DNA of 15,836 bases from Candidatus Woesearchaeota archaeon (GCA_016185915.1 JACPMP010000076.1:1-15836), one strand, 5' to 3'; shown: positions 1 through 6,482, numbered from the stretch's first letter. A program made the numbers and translations. Notes: generated by a model not told the origin, from the letters alone.

Positions 1-807
1 GCATGGGAGTGTTACCCAAAATTCAGGTGGATGTATAATAGGATTGACGTTGCACTGTCACAAGGCATTGTATGCGCTCCTGTTGGAGTCACGCCAAAGA
101 AACACCCTGTGTTTCTTAAGCCAATCACAAATCTATATGGAGGGGGATTTTGCGCACGCACAGCACATTCAGAAGAGGAATATCAAAAATATGAACATCT
201 ATCTGGATATTTTTGGATGGAATGCCTTGAAGGGGAGCATCTGAGTCATGATATAATTATGTCTAATGGTGACATATCTGCCACCTTTACATTCCGCGGG
301 CATAGCTTGGGTAAGGGGATGTTTGATTTCTGGGAAACAATTGAAGGCAATGACGCAATTCACTACGTTAAAAAATGGGCAATAAAGCATTTGCATGGTT
401 TTACAGGATGTGTAAATATAGAAACTCTTGGAGGAAGAATAATCGAGTGCCATCTTCGAATGGGGGACATTGATGGTTTTGGAAATCTCGAGCTTATGCA
501 AAGTATTGTAGATGTGCATGCTCATAAGAAATGGAGCTTTTCCGACAAAATACCGAAGTTTTATGAGTTCGCATTATGGGGAAATAAAGGGGTTCAATAC
601 AAAATAGATAGGGCCATTGTAAATGAAATTGGCAAAAACCTCACTTTTTGTCATATAGATCCATCTGAGTTTTACGTCTATAACCCGATTGGCGGTGTCA
701 GAGTGGCAATACTCGGAGATTATGACAAGGAAAAATGCATCAAAACACGGCAATTGTTTTATGAAAAATTCACACCTAAGCCCAGAAAACCAAAAACAGA
801 ATATTAA
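1..807 (+). CDS. ATP-grasp-like protein, 5' end cut by window edge
   Basis: The reading frame is open from base 1 and ends with TAA at 805-807; the ATG at 31 is probably internal, because ten further codons upstream (AWECYPKFRW) continue the same style. About 268 residues are visible. A lysine-containing strand (VFLKPITNLYGGG), an EGEHLSHD segment, and a late strand VNIETLGGRIIECHLRMGD resemble the nucleotide-binding lysine, hinge and metal-binding acidic strand of the ATP-grasp fold. I recognise the general pattern of uncharacterised ATP-grasp-like proteins, not a specific enzyme, and the substrate is unknown. No signal peptide or membrane helix is seen in the visible part. It converges on rpoN, with only 5 bp between the two stop codons. 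Base composition is AT-rich like its neighbours. Confidence 0.6.
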   Translation, partial: AWECYPKFRWMYNRIDVALSQGIVCAPVGVTPKKHPVFLKPITNLYGGGFCARTAHSEEEYQKYEHLSGYFWMECLEGEHLSHDIIMSNGDISATFTFRGHSLGKGMFDFWETIEGNDAIHYVKKWAIKHLHGFTGCVNIETLGGRIIECHLRMGDIDGFGNLELMQSIVDVHAHKKWSFSDKIPKFYEFALWGNKGVQYKIDRAIVNEIGKNLTFCHIDPSEFYVYNPIGGVRVAILGDYDKEKCIKTRQLFYEKFTPKPRKPKTEY

Positions 808-812
808 ATCAA

Positions 813-1011
813 TCAAAACTTCTTAAACTGCGCTGCTGTGTCTATCAAGTCAACATGTCCAAGAAACATTGCTCTGCAGCAGTATCTTTGTAAATCCAAT
901 TCGTCAAGTACTTTTTTTCTGTCTTCGCCTTTGTTGACTCTTTCAACGTAGGATTCCCACAAATGCGCAATTGGCTTGCCGCAGCTACCAACAACGGATA
1001 GGTATAATCAT
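813..1011 (-). CDS. rpoN: RNA polymerase subunit N (Rpb10), apparent +1 frameshift near the start
   Basis: RpoN is the small zinc-binding subunit that helps assemble the D-L platform of archaeal RNA polymerase. The ATG at 1011-1009 begins MIIPIRC, which matches the family N-terminus. A different frame then gives GSCGKPIAHLWESYVERVN, then KVLDELDLQRYCCRAMFLG and HVDLIDTAAQFKKF before TGA at 815-813. Joining the frames needs removal of one base around 987-993. That restores the CX2C (C-G-S-C) and the C-terminal CC zinc ligands and gives about 65 residues, the family's usual length. As written, the ATG frame stops at a TAG after eight codons. The start codon overlaps the stop of the upstream endonuclease gene (ATGA). 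The position after rps9 is the classic archaeal order. Because the subunit should be essential, a sequencing or assembly error is the simplest reading; a real mutation or recoding is not excluded. Confidence 0.9.
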
Positions 1012-2378
1012 AAATCCTTCCCCCCTCGAAGCAAAGCCTCCGAACCTTTATTAGTGATCATTATTTTATGCGGATAATCCTCCATCTTTACTAGTTCTAA
1101 ATATTCTAAGAACTTTAACTGTGAGTATACCTTGACCATTTTTAAAGCTTTCGCAATTTCTCTTTTGGTTTTCTTAGGATTGTCTTGAACAAATTCTAAT
1201 ATATTTTTGAACCTTTTATTCAAAATACCTTCTTTTAGCATTATAAGTTGAGTATCATTTATTTTTTGAGGATGTTTAATAAACGGAAATACCTCTTTAA
1301 AGAATAATTCTCTGTTGTTGGTTACTAAATTAGAACCATCAAATCTTTTGAATAAATCTAACTCCTTAAGATGTTTTGTGAAAATTCGTATATTTAGCTC
1401 ATTTTTTGACGCCCATCTAAAACATTTATCTTCCAAGAACACATTTCCTTCTGCATCAAACAATCCTGCAAAGAAAATATTTTTATTTGGTATTAAATCA
1501 AGGAAATTGTCCAAATCATTTTGCAGATATTCAAAAAAGGACTTCAAAATTCTATTTATCGCATGCACAGAAATTGCCCAGCCGTTCCTTGGGCTATTTA
1601 TTCTTATTATTTTATCTAAATTATAATCCAAGTTCGGAGTATTATCATTATGTAAATATAAGACGAATTCTACTTTTTGGTATAACTTAGTTAAATAACT
1701 GGCTGTGTATGTATTTATTACTTTATTCTTATTAATAATACCTATTCTTCCCCCACCTGCTTTATCTCCAACCCACAAACCAAAGAAATACTGAAAATCT
1801 TCATCAATATTCATTTTTCTTGGAAACAAAGTTATAAATGTTTTCTTTTTGTTGTTCACATAATTAGTGTAAGTGACTTTTAATATTTCACCTTCGATTT
1901 GAATATTTTTTATCTCTCGACATCCAAAATTAATTAATTTTAGGTAATAGGAAAACCATTTTTCTAAATTTAAGTGGTTATTTTCAATAATTTCATGAAC
2001 TTTAGGTATTTCATCCCTGAAATCTTTCAATTGATTTCTCCTGAATTTAATGCCAGATTCTAAACATTTTTTCATTACATCTTGATTTCTAAATGTTTCA
2101 ATTATGTTATCTCCTACATCCTTTTCACTCAAATTCAATTTACATTTAATTCCATAAAACATTTCAATTGAAATATTATTGACCCTGTAATTCTTATAAT
2201 GGTAAATCATAGATCTTGAGATACCAAACATCTTTGCCAATTCACTTGAAGAAAATTTCTCTACCAATTCAGAGAAAATTTTATACTGAAATTCTTTAGA
2301 CAATCTTATTCTTAAATTGTTAGTCTTTTCCCTATCAGATTCTATTAAACAAATTTTTTGACTTTTAAGCGAGTTCAT
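1008..2378 (-). CDS. LAGLIDADG-family homing endonuclease-like protein with HTH domains
   Basis: A 456-residue protein with two LAGLIDADG-type helices: FFGLWVGDKAGG at about 198-209 (acidic residue D205) and FFAGLFDAEGNVF at 302-314 (acidic residues D308 and E310). Single proteins with both motifs act as monomeric DNA endonucleases. The N-terminus holds a helix-turn-helix (ELAKMFGISRSMIYHYKN, about 46-63), and a winged-helix-like tail (about 390-450, TKREIAKALKMVKVYSQLKF) follows. No intein splicing residues are visible, and the flanking rps9 and rpoN are separate genes, so it looks free-standing rather than intein- or intron-encoded. It sits between rps9 and rpoN and its TGA overlaps the rpoN ATG, so rpoN may depend on translational coupling. 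Whether it still cuts DNA cannot be told from sequence alone. Confidence 0.82.
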   Translation of the reverse strand: MNSLKSQKICLIESDREKTNNLRIRLSKEFQYKIFSELVEKFSSSELAKMFGISRSMIYHYKNYRVNNISIEMFYGIKCKLNLSEKDVGDNIIETFRNQDVMKKCLESGIKFRRNQLKDFRDEIPKVHEIIENNHLNLEKWFSYYLKLINFGCREIKNIQIEGEILKVTYTNYVNNKKKTFITLFPRKMNIDEDFQYFFGLWVGDKAGGGRIGIINKNKVINTYTASYLTKLYQKVEFVLYLHNDNTPNLDYNLDKIIRINSPRNGWAISVHAINRILKSFFEYLQNDLDNFLDLIPNKNIFFAGLFDAEGNVFLEDKCFRWASKNELNIRIFTKHLKELDLFKRFDGSNLVTNNRELFFKEVFPFIKHPQKINDTQLIMLKEGILNKRFKNILEFVQDNPKKTKREIAKALKMVKVYSQLKFLEYLELVKMEDYPHKIMITNKGSEALLRGGKDL

Positions 2379-2621
2379 GTTTAATCACCGAGTTTTATTT
2401 GATTGAGACTGCGTAATTGATTTTTAGTTTAAATACTTCACGTCGAGAAATGTCCAGTGGTTGTAGAATATATATTTTAGAAACCACAAATCATAATTTA
2501 GCAGTTGAAATAATATTATAGGAGATTAAATGAACGAGTCAAACGGAAAAATTTGAAGAGTTTATAGCTTATAAAAAGTTCACAAAAATCCAGACATATC
2601 TAATTCAAAATTGTTACTACT
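2379..2621. other. rps9 to endonuclease spacer, no gene seen
   Basis: This 243-bp AT-rich stretch separates rps9 from the endonuclease gene, in contrast to the 0-2 bp spacings elsewhere in the operon. On the minus strand it contains a TTTAAAC box near 2425-2435, about 50 bp upstream of the endonuclease ATG, which could be a weak archaeal TATA element. No tRNA, clear hairpin terminator or open frame with family features was recognised. Confidence 0.4.
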
Positions 2622-3026
2622 CTATCGGTACGACTTCTGCACGTGGCTTCTTGCCTGCCCATGCCTATTGGGTTTTGCAACTTCCTTTCTTCTTACATCG
2701 GCAACAAGCAAATTCCTGTCATAATTTAAAAAAACTTCCTTCAATTTATCGCTCTTTGTAAAATCAACCAATGCTTTAGCAATTGCCAATCTTGATGCCT
2801 CTGCTTGACTTGTTATACCTCCTCCACTGACTTTAACATCGATATCAACCTTGTTAGCTACATCTCCAGCCAATATCAACGGCTCTCTTAATTTAAGCCT
2901 TGATATTTTTGGCTGTACAAAATCAATGAGAATGCTGTTAACTCTTACTAATCCACTTCCTTGCTTTAATGTGGCTCTTGCAATTGCCATTTTCCTTTTT
3001 CCAGATGAATGAATATCTTTTATCAT
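2622..3026 (-). CDS. rps9: 30S ribosomal protein S9 (uS9)
   Basis: Small-subunit protein whose C-terminal tail reaches the P-site tRNA. I take the ATG at 3026-3024, giving 134 residues beginning MIKDIHSSGKRKMAIARA. That start overlaps the L13 stop as TAATG, whereas the longer frame would start inside rpl13. The glycine-rich core VSGGGITSQAEASRLAIAKA and the basic tail ending ARSHVQKSYR are diagnostic of archaeal S9. It follows rpl13 by direct stop/start overlap, so the two are translationally coupled. Downstream, the usual adjacency to rpoN is broken by the inserted endonuclease gene. Confidence 0.96.
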   Translation of the reverse strand: MIKDIHSSGKRKMAIARATLKQGSGLVRVNSILIDFVQPKISRLKLREPLILAGDVANKVDIDVKVSGGGITSQAEASRLAIAKALVDFTKSDKLKEVFLNYDRNLLVADVRRKEVAKPNRHGQARSHVQKSYR

Positions 3027-3439
3027 TATTTTCCACCAACAGCTCTGCATACATCCTTTACTTTTAAGTAATCTGCTGAATGCAATCTCTCAATGCTTGC
3101 ATTTTCAATAGTTAAAGCACTTTCATTCTTTAAATTTTCAGGGATTCCTATATGGCACTTAATATTTTTGAAAATATTCCTGCCTCTTGCCCTTTTAAAC
3201 GGAAGCATGCCTCTTATTGCTCTTTTAACAAACATATCAGGTCTTCTGTAAAAATATGGCGCTTTTGTAGGAGCTTTTCTATGCAATCTTTTTATGTACT
3301 CGTCCAGTATTGCGTGCTTTCTTCCGCTAATAGCACATTCTTCACAATTTATGACATCCACTTTATTGCCTAGTAAAACCTGCTTAGCGGCATAACTGCT
3401 TAATCTTCCCAAAATTGTGTCTTTAGCGTCTATTATCAT
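3026..3439 (-). CDS. rpl13: 50S ribosomal protein L13 (uL13)
   Basis: Large-subunit assembly protein. The 137-residue product from the ATG at 3439 starts MIIDAKDTILGRLSSYAAKQ, the expected archaeal L13 N-terminus. The longer frame from 3484 adds 15 residues that overlap the preceding gene, so I reject it. RKAPTKAPYFYRRPDMFVKR and IRGMLPFKRARGRN are conserved L13 core segments. The ATG lies one base after the stop of the upstream small gene (TAA A ATG), and the stop overlaps the rps9 ATG, making a tight operon unit. Confidence 0.96.
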   Translation of the reverse strand: MIIDAKDTILGRLSSYAAKQVLLGNKVDVINCEECAISGRKHAILDEYIKRLHRKAPTKAPYFYRRPDMFVKRAIRGMLPFKRARGRNIFKNIKCHIGIPENLKNESALTIENASIERLHSADYLKVKDVCRAVGGK

Positions 3440-3440
3440 T

Positions 3441-3776
3441 TTAATTTGAATACTTTTCTTCGAAAAATTTTTTGGCTCCCTCATTCATTTGAATCCAATC
3501 AGTCGGATGTTCTATACACCTTTTCTCACCAGAAAATCCCTGAAGGCCAATATAACCTGCTGCAGAAAGTTCGTTAATTATTTTTTCATAATTTCCGTCT
3601 TTTTTCGTTCTGTAGTCTTCTCCAACAAGTCTACATACATCATCTAATGACATCTGCAACAATTGAAAAACTCTAATAGGCACATCCTTGAGTTTTAAAG
3701 TCATTAATAATCCTCTTGCAATTCTTGCTTCCCTTTCATCTGGAAAAACCGCTTCTAATCTTTTTAATTCTGCCAT
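3441..3776 (-). CDS. Unknown 111-residue protein embedded in the L18e-L13 operon
   Basis: The ATG at 3776 (MAELKRLEAVFPDEREARIA) lies one base after the L18e stop; an in-frame TTG at 3785 inside rpl18e is less likely. The protein is soluble, with no membrane segment. Its middle and C-terminal parts (VFQLLQMSLDDVCRLVG, YEKIINELSAAGYIG) look like helices followed by a short wing, so a winged-helix-like fold is possible, but this is only a reading of the pattern. The gene is tightly packed between rpl18e and rpl13, which are normally adjacent in archaea, so it is a lineage-specific insertion that is co-transcribed and probably co-translated with them. I do not recognise the family. A role in ribosome biogenesis or operon control is only suggested by location. 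Confidence 0.75.
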   Translation of the reverse strand: MAELKRLEAVFPDEREARIARGLLMTLKLKDVPIRVFQLLQMSLDDVCRLVGEDYRTKKDGNYEKIINELSAAGYIGLQGFSGEKRCIEHPTDWIQMNEGAKKFFEEKYSN

Positions 3777-3777
3777 T

Positions 3778-4143
3778 TTACCCAATTATCCTTATTCCTT
3801 TTCCGCTTGGATTTTCCTTGCTTAGTTCTAATAAGGGAACAATTTTTGCTCCCGCCTTTTCTATCTTCTCCTTTGCGCCATTTGAAAACTGGAATGCTGA
3901 AATTGTCAGCTTATGCCCTAAATCACCTGCTCCAAGGACCTTTCCAGGCACAACGATGATGTCATCTTCTTTTGTGTGCCTGCTTATACTTGAAAGATTG
4001 ACAATTCTTCTCTGCCTTGTGGGCTTCTCCAAGTCATTCGCAACTCTCCTCCATAAATTTATAGACTGCTCATTACCTCTTTTCTTTAATTCATGAATCA
4101 AATTTTGCAGTATTGGGTTTATTGGCCCAGTTCTTTTTGACAT
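3778..4143 (-). CDS. rpl18e: 50S ribosomal protein L18e (eL18)
   Basis: A 121-residue large-subunit protein typical of archaea and eukaryotes. It starts MSKRTGPINPILQNLIHELK, followed by a conserved segment (WRRVANDLEKPTRQRRIVNL) and the L18e/L15-type core VVPGKVLGAGDLGHKLTISA, with the glycine-rich end NPSGKGIRIIG. It is the first protein gene after tRNA-Leu in the direction of transcription. Element A of the intergenic repeat family ends 37 bp upstream of its ATG. A weak TATA-like stretch (TCAATAAAAT, 4161-4170) lies about 22 bp upstream of the ATG, and no Shine-Dalgarno sequence is visible, which fits a leaderless mRNA. Confidence 0.96.
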   Translation of the reverse strand: MSKRTGPINPILQNLIHELKKRGNEQSINLWRRVANDLEKPTRQRRIVNLSSISRHTKEDDIIVVPGKVLGAGDLGHKLTISAFQFSNGAKEKIEKAGAKIVPLLELSKENPSGKGIRIIG

Positions 4144-4180
4144 TTTATTTTGTTATTTTAATTTTATTGAATTAAATTTT

Positions 4181-4387
4181 CAACCCGAAAATTTGCTTTA
4201 GTAAATTTTCAAATTCTTGTGCTCGGCATTGCTGTTTTGCCACATCGTGTGACATGCGAGGCTCGCTTCGTCGAGACTCGCTCACCATTTACCGCCTCGC
4301 CGATTTATTCATTGAATAAATCGAGGCGAAAATTATTGATAAAACAATTTTCGTCGAGTGTAAATTTTGTCGCAAAGCGACGGATTG
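4181..4387. repeat. Intergenic multi-hairpin element, copy A
   Basis: This 207-bp block begins CAACCCG (4181-4187) and ends CGGATTG (4381-4387), imperfect inverted termini. Inside are nested hairpins: GAAAATT...AAATTTTC next to the left end; a large one whose outer arm GCCT pairs with AGGC and whose inner arm CGATTTATTC pairs with GAATAAATCG (about 4294-4326); AAAATT...AATTTT; and GTCGC-AAA-GCGAC beside the right end. GTGCTCGG near the left and CGAGTG near the right can pair across the element. The right terminus closely matches that of copy B. It lies between tRNA-Leu and rpl18e and explains this non-coding gap. Confidence 0.8.
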
Positions 4388-4412
4388 AATTTTTGTTGAT
4401 ATCGAACTCTTT

Positions 4413-5284
4413 TTATTGCAATGCGGGGGACGTGATTCGAACACGCGCACCCACTAAGGGATAAGGCTTCTGATTAGCAACCTCAACCTTACGCATTTGG
4501 CCAGGCTCTGCCACCCCCGCAAATTCTTTTTTGTTGTAAAACAAAGTAGGATTAATCTCCTTATTTAACATCTTTCTTCTTTGTTTTATATTTGTATGCG
4601 GAGGACAAAAACCAAATTGTTTCCAAACATTAAATTTAGTAATATGTTTAGGATTGTTAGAGCCAATAATATCAAACCATTTTTCTACATCTTTATTACT
4701 TTCTACCCTCAAAATATGTAATGTCTTCCAGTTCTTTTCTTTACGTAATAATGGATTTTTAACGATACTTTTAATTCCAATTTTCTTAAGTAAAGAATGA
4801 GTATCATTAATTAATTCACTTGATATTGACCCAAAAATAATTTTTACTAATCGATGTAAACTGTTTTTAGTATTGTAACTTTTTTGGCAAAAAATACATC
4901 CATCAGTATCAAAAAACCTCTCAAAAATCCTTTTATAAAATATTTATTTTCAAAAATCCATTCTGGAACTTTTAGTTCTCGTTTTACGCCTACTGGTACA
5001 CCAAGCGAAACAAGATAATCACAAATTATGCTACTTTCCGTACTTACACCATAGTAAGGTTTTTTACCATTATACACTGTTATTGGAATTTTATTTATTA
5101 CTTCATCAAATAATGGTTTAACATAATTATCGTAATGTTCTCTATCTTCGGTTATACTTCCCCTCATCTGAAATCTTAACCTTCCTTTATTCTTTCCAGA
5201 GTGTCTTCTAGTTAGACTCCCATCTCCAAAACACAAACCTACTATTTCCGCTGTTTTTTCGTTTTTTATTACTTCCATGTTCAT
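4413..5284 (-). pseudogene. LAGLIDADG endonuclease-like gene with a -1 frameshift in motif 2
   Basis: The first frame (5284 to 4847) encodes MNMEVIKNEKTAEIVGLCFG and more, with LAGLIDADG motif 1 EIVGLCFGDGSLT at residues 13-25. It then loses sense at residue 124, within motif 2 (KGFLRGF). Adding one base in the T6 run at 4911-4916 (minus strand) restores FLRGFFDTDGCIFC and an open frame running NTKNSLHRLVKIIFGSISSE, then a typical tail with NNPKHITKFNVWKQFGFCPP. A GGAGG ribosome-binding site sits 3 nt from the ATG at 5284. The restored frame has no stop before tRNA-Leu and runs in frame right through the tRNA to a TAA at 4415-4413. The heptamer T TTT TTG could allow programmed -1 slippage, giving FLDTDG. 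Decay or a homopolymer error are equally possible. Confidence 0.78.
4422..4520 (-). tRNA. tRNA-Leu(GAG) with a 13-nt intron
   Basis: Read on the minus strand it is a class II tRNA. Acceptor GCGGGGG (5') pairs with CCCCCGC, with A73 as expected for leucine rather than the G73 of serine. The D arm is GCAGAGCCTGGCCAAATGC, the anticodon stem TAAGG/CCTTA, the variable arm CCC-TTAGT-GGG, and the T arm GCGTG-TTCGAAT-CACGT. The anticodon loop is 20 nt: TTGAGG + 13 nt (TTGCTAATCAGAA) + G. Removing the 13 nt, which sit after position 37, leaves a 7-nt loop with anticodon GAG. TTGA can pair with TCAG, leaving a 3-nt AAG bulge next to the stem, a relaxed bulge-helix-loop splice motif. CCA is not encoded. 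A tRNA-Ser(GCT) reading of the central TTGCTAA was considered and rejected because no stem forms around it. Confidence 0.9.
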
Positions 5285-5287
5285 TAA

Positions 5288-5292
5288 CCTCC
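5288..5292 (-). promoter_or_regulatory. Ribosome-binding site of the second endonuclease gene
   Basis: GGAGG on the minus strand lies 3 nt upstream of the ATG at 5284. A small perfect hairpin (CGACTT/AAGTCG, about 5294-5308) sits immediately upstream of it. This supports the chosen start and suggests the mRNA has a leader. Confidence 0.6.
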
Positions 5293-5411
5293 ACGACTTT
5301 TTAAGTCGCAGAGTTTAACTATGATTTTTGAGCCATATGTTTTTAGGCTTATAGTAGCAGACCTTGTGAAACAAGGAAAAAACATAATGAGTGAAAAAAT
5401 CTCTTTTTTCT

Positions 5412-5480
5412 GACCCCCCGCGAACGAACGTGAGTGGGTGTCACGAACGAAAGTGAGATCACCCCCGCGAAAGCGGGATC
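5412..5480. repeat. GC-rich hairpin cluster downstream of rpoD
   Basis: Immediately after the rpoD stop, in the direction of transcription, is a GC-rich block unlike its AT-rich surroundings. It contains CCCGC-GAAA-GCGGG (5464-5477), TCAC-GAACGAAA-GTGA (5441-5456), and a 14-bp direct repeat with one mismatch (CGAACGAACGTGAG at about 5421 and CGAACGAAAGTGAG at about 5444). A minus-strand T6 run follows at about 5393-5399. This could act as a terminator for the rps13-rpoD transcript or be another structured repeat. It does not share the CAATCCG termini of elements A-D. Confidence 0.6.
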
Positions 5481-5485
5481 AGCTA

Positions 5486-6283
5486 TCACTTAGCCTTTTT
5501 GAGTTCCTCCACAAATTCATCAAGCATCTCATCAAAAATATCTATTGCCTTGTTAACAATTTCCTTACAGCTTAATTGCCCAAATGACTCAACGTAAAAA
5601 ACAAAATCAGTATCACTTGCAGTCACCTTAACATTCTTGTCTATCTCCGAATAATCCAATGACAAATCACATTCTAACACCTTGTCTTTATTTATAACCA
5701 GCTTTCTGTCTTTTATCTCAAAGATGTTGTTATGGTCAACTTCTATGATAGCTTCAGGATTTTTTACTTCGCCTGTAATCTCTATAATTGGCCTGTACTT
5801 GTAGTAAGCATGGCATGGGCTCCATTTAATATGCTGCCTGCCTCTGCCTAATACAGCGGTTGCCTCTAGTTCAAGAGTCTGCCCCCTTAAAAGTTTTACA
5901 ATTGGCGTATTCCCATAAAACGGCTTAACAGCAGGATCTTTGCTTTTTATTTCAGAAGCATAAGCTATTCCAGAGCCTTTTGTTGCCCTGAGCACCATTT
6001 TTAATTGGCACCTGTTGCAGCCCTTGCCTTCGCACTTGCACTTGTCTGGCAAATTATATGATTTCAAGTCTGTTTTTAGCGGAATCAATCCAAGCCTGTG
6101 AGCAATCATCTCATCGTAAAGTATTGAATTATTTTTTGAGAATTCAATTTCCTCAATAGCCATGGTTGGCACTTCATCCACCATAAGCCTTCTTAGGGTA
6201 TTTGCAAAAACTGGGTTAAAGTCTTTTAAAATAAAAGAAAGTTTGCCTTGCTCTTTATTATTTTCTAAAACTCTTACTTCCAT
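5486..6283 (-). CDS. rpoD: DNA-directed RNA polymerase subunit D (Rpb3/alpha-like)
   Basis: A 265-residue subunit that dimerises with subunit L to form the alpha-like assembly platform of archaeal RNA polymerase. NPVFANTLRRLMVDEVPTMA (23-42) and YDEMIAHRLGLIPLKTD (56-72) are core dimerisation/alpha motifs. A C-x-C-x4-C-x2-C loop (Cys 82, 84, 89, 92) resembles the Rpb3 zinc loop. The insert domain (about 165-215) is present but has only one cysteine, so the ferredoxin-like [4Fe-4S] site found in some archaeal D subunits is absent. The ATG at 6283 is supported by a strong AAGGAGG 4 nt upstream. It lies downstream of rps11, separated from it by intergenic element B. Confidence 0.96.
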   Translation of the reverse strand: MEVRVLENNKEQGKLSFILKDFNPVFANTLRRLMVDEVPTMAIEEIEFSKNNSILYDEMIAHRLGLIPLKTDLKSYNLPDKCKCEGKGCNRCQLKMVLRATKGSGIAYASEIKSKDPAVKPFYGNTPIVKLLRGQTLELEATAVLGRGRQHIKWSPCHAYYKYRPIIEITGEVKNPEAIIEVDHNNIFEIKDRKLVINKDKVLECDLSLDYSEIDKNVKVTASDTDFVFYVESFGQLSCKEIVNKAIDIFDEMLDEFVEELKKAK

Positions 6284-6287
6284 TCTG

Positions 6288-6294
6288 CCTCCTT
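6288..6294 (-). promoter_or_regulatory. Shine-Dalgarno site of rpoD
   Basis: AAGGAGG on the minus strand, 4 nt before the rpoD ATG. It is the strongest ribosome-binding site seen in the window. Most other genes in the superoperon start by stop/start overlap, or follow a TATA box at leaderless distance. Confidence 0.7.
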
Positions 6295-6324
6295 AAATTA
6301 TATTTCAAATTCGATTTTATTTTT

Positions 6325-6482
6325 CAATCCGCCTTCGGCGAAATATTGTGCTCGGCGTCACTTTCCTGCCATATCGTGACGCCTCGCCAATTTATTCATT
6401 AAATATTGAATCAATTGCGAGGCGAAAATTATTGGCAGTAAATTTTCGCCGAGTCTAAATTTTGTCGCGAAGCGACGGATTG
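6325..6482. repeat. Intergenic multi-hairpin element, copy B (best preserved)
   Basis: A 158-bp block bounded by CAATCCG (6325-6331) and CGGATTG (6476-6482). It can be read as an outer stem enclosing several hairpins: a CCTTCGG mini-hairpin beside the left end; GGCGTCAC...GTGACGCC (about 6355-6383); GCCTCGCCAATT...AATTGCGAGGC (about 6381-6423); GAAAATT...AAATTTTC (6424-6446); GTCGC-GAA-GCGAC beside the right end; and a CTCGGCG/CGCCGAG pair spanning the interior. It lies between rps11 and rpoD, and its left end is 41 bp from the rpoD ATG. Confidence 0.85.

Noticed and set aside
1008..2378. First endonuclease as an intein in S9 or RpoN
   Set aside because: There is no N-terminal Cys/Ser or C-terminal His-Asn splice block. 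It has its own start and stop, and the flanking genes are complete apart from the one-base shift in rpoN.
4181..4387. CRISPR array
   Set aside because: The repeats in elements A-D are inverted pairs of different arms, not regularly spaced direct repeats with unique spacers.
4448..4500. tRNA-Ser(GCT) reading of the class II tRNA at 4422-4520, using TTGCTAA as the anticodon loop
   Set aside because: No 5-bp stem forms around TTGCTAA, whereas TAAGG/CCTTA closes a loop that becomes a normal GAG loop after removing 13 nt. A73 and the acceptor stem also fit leucine.
5294..5312. GCGAC-TTAAAAA-GTCGT upstream of the second endonuclease as a tRNA anticodon arm remnant
   Set aside because: A 5-bp stem with a 7-nt loop is present, but no acceptor, D or T arms surround it, and the implied anticodon AAA is not expected. 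It is more likely an mRNA leader hairpin.
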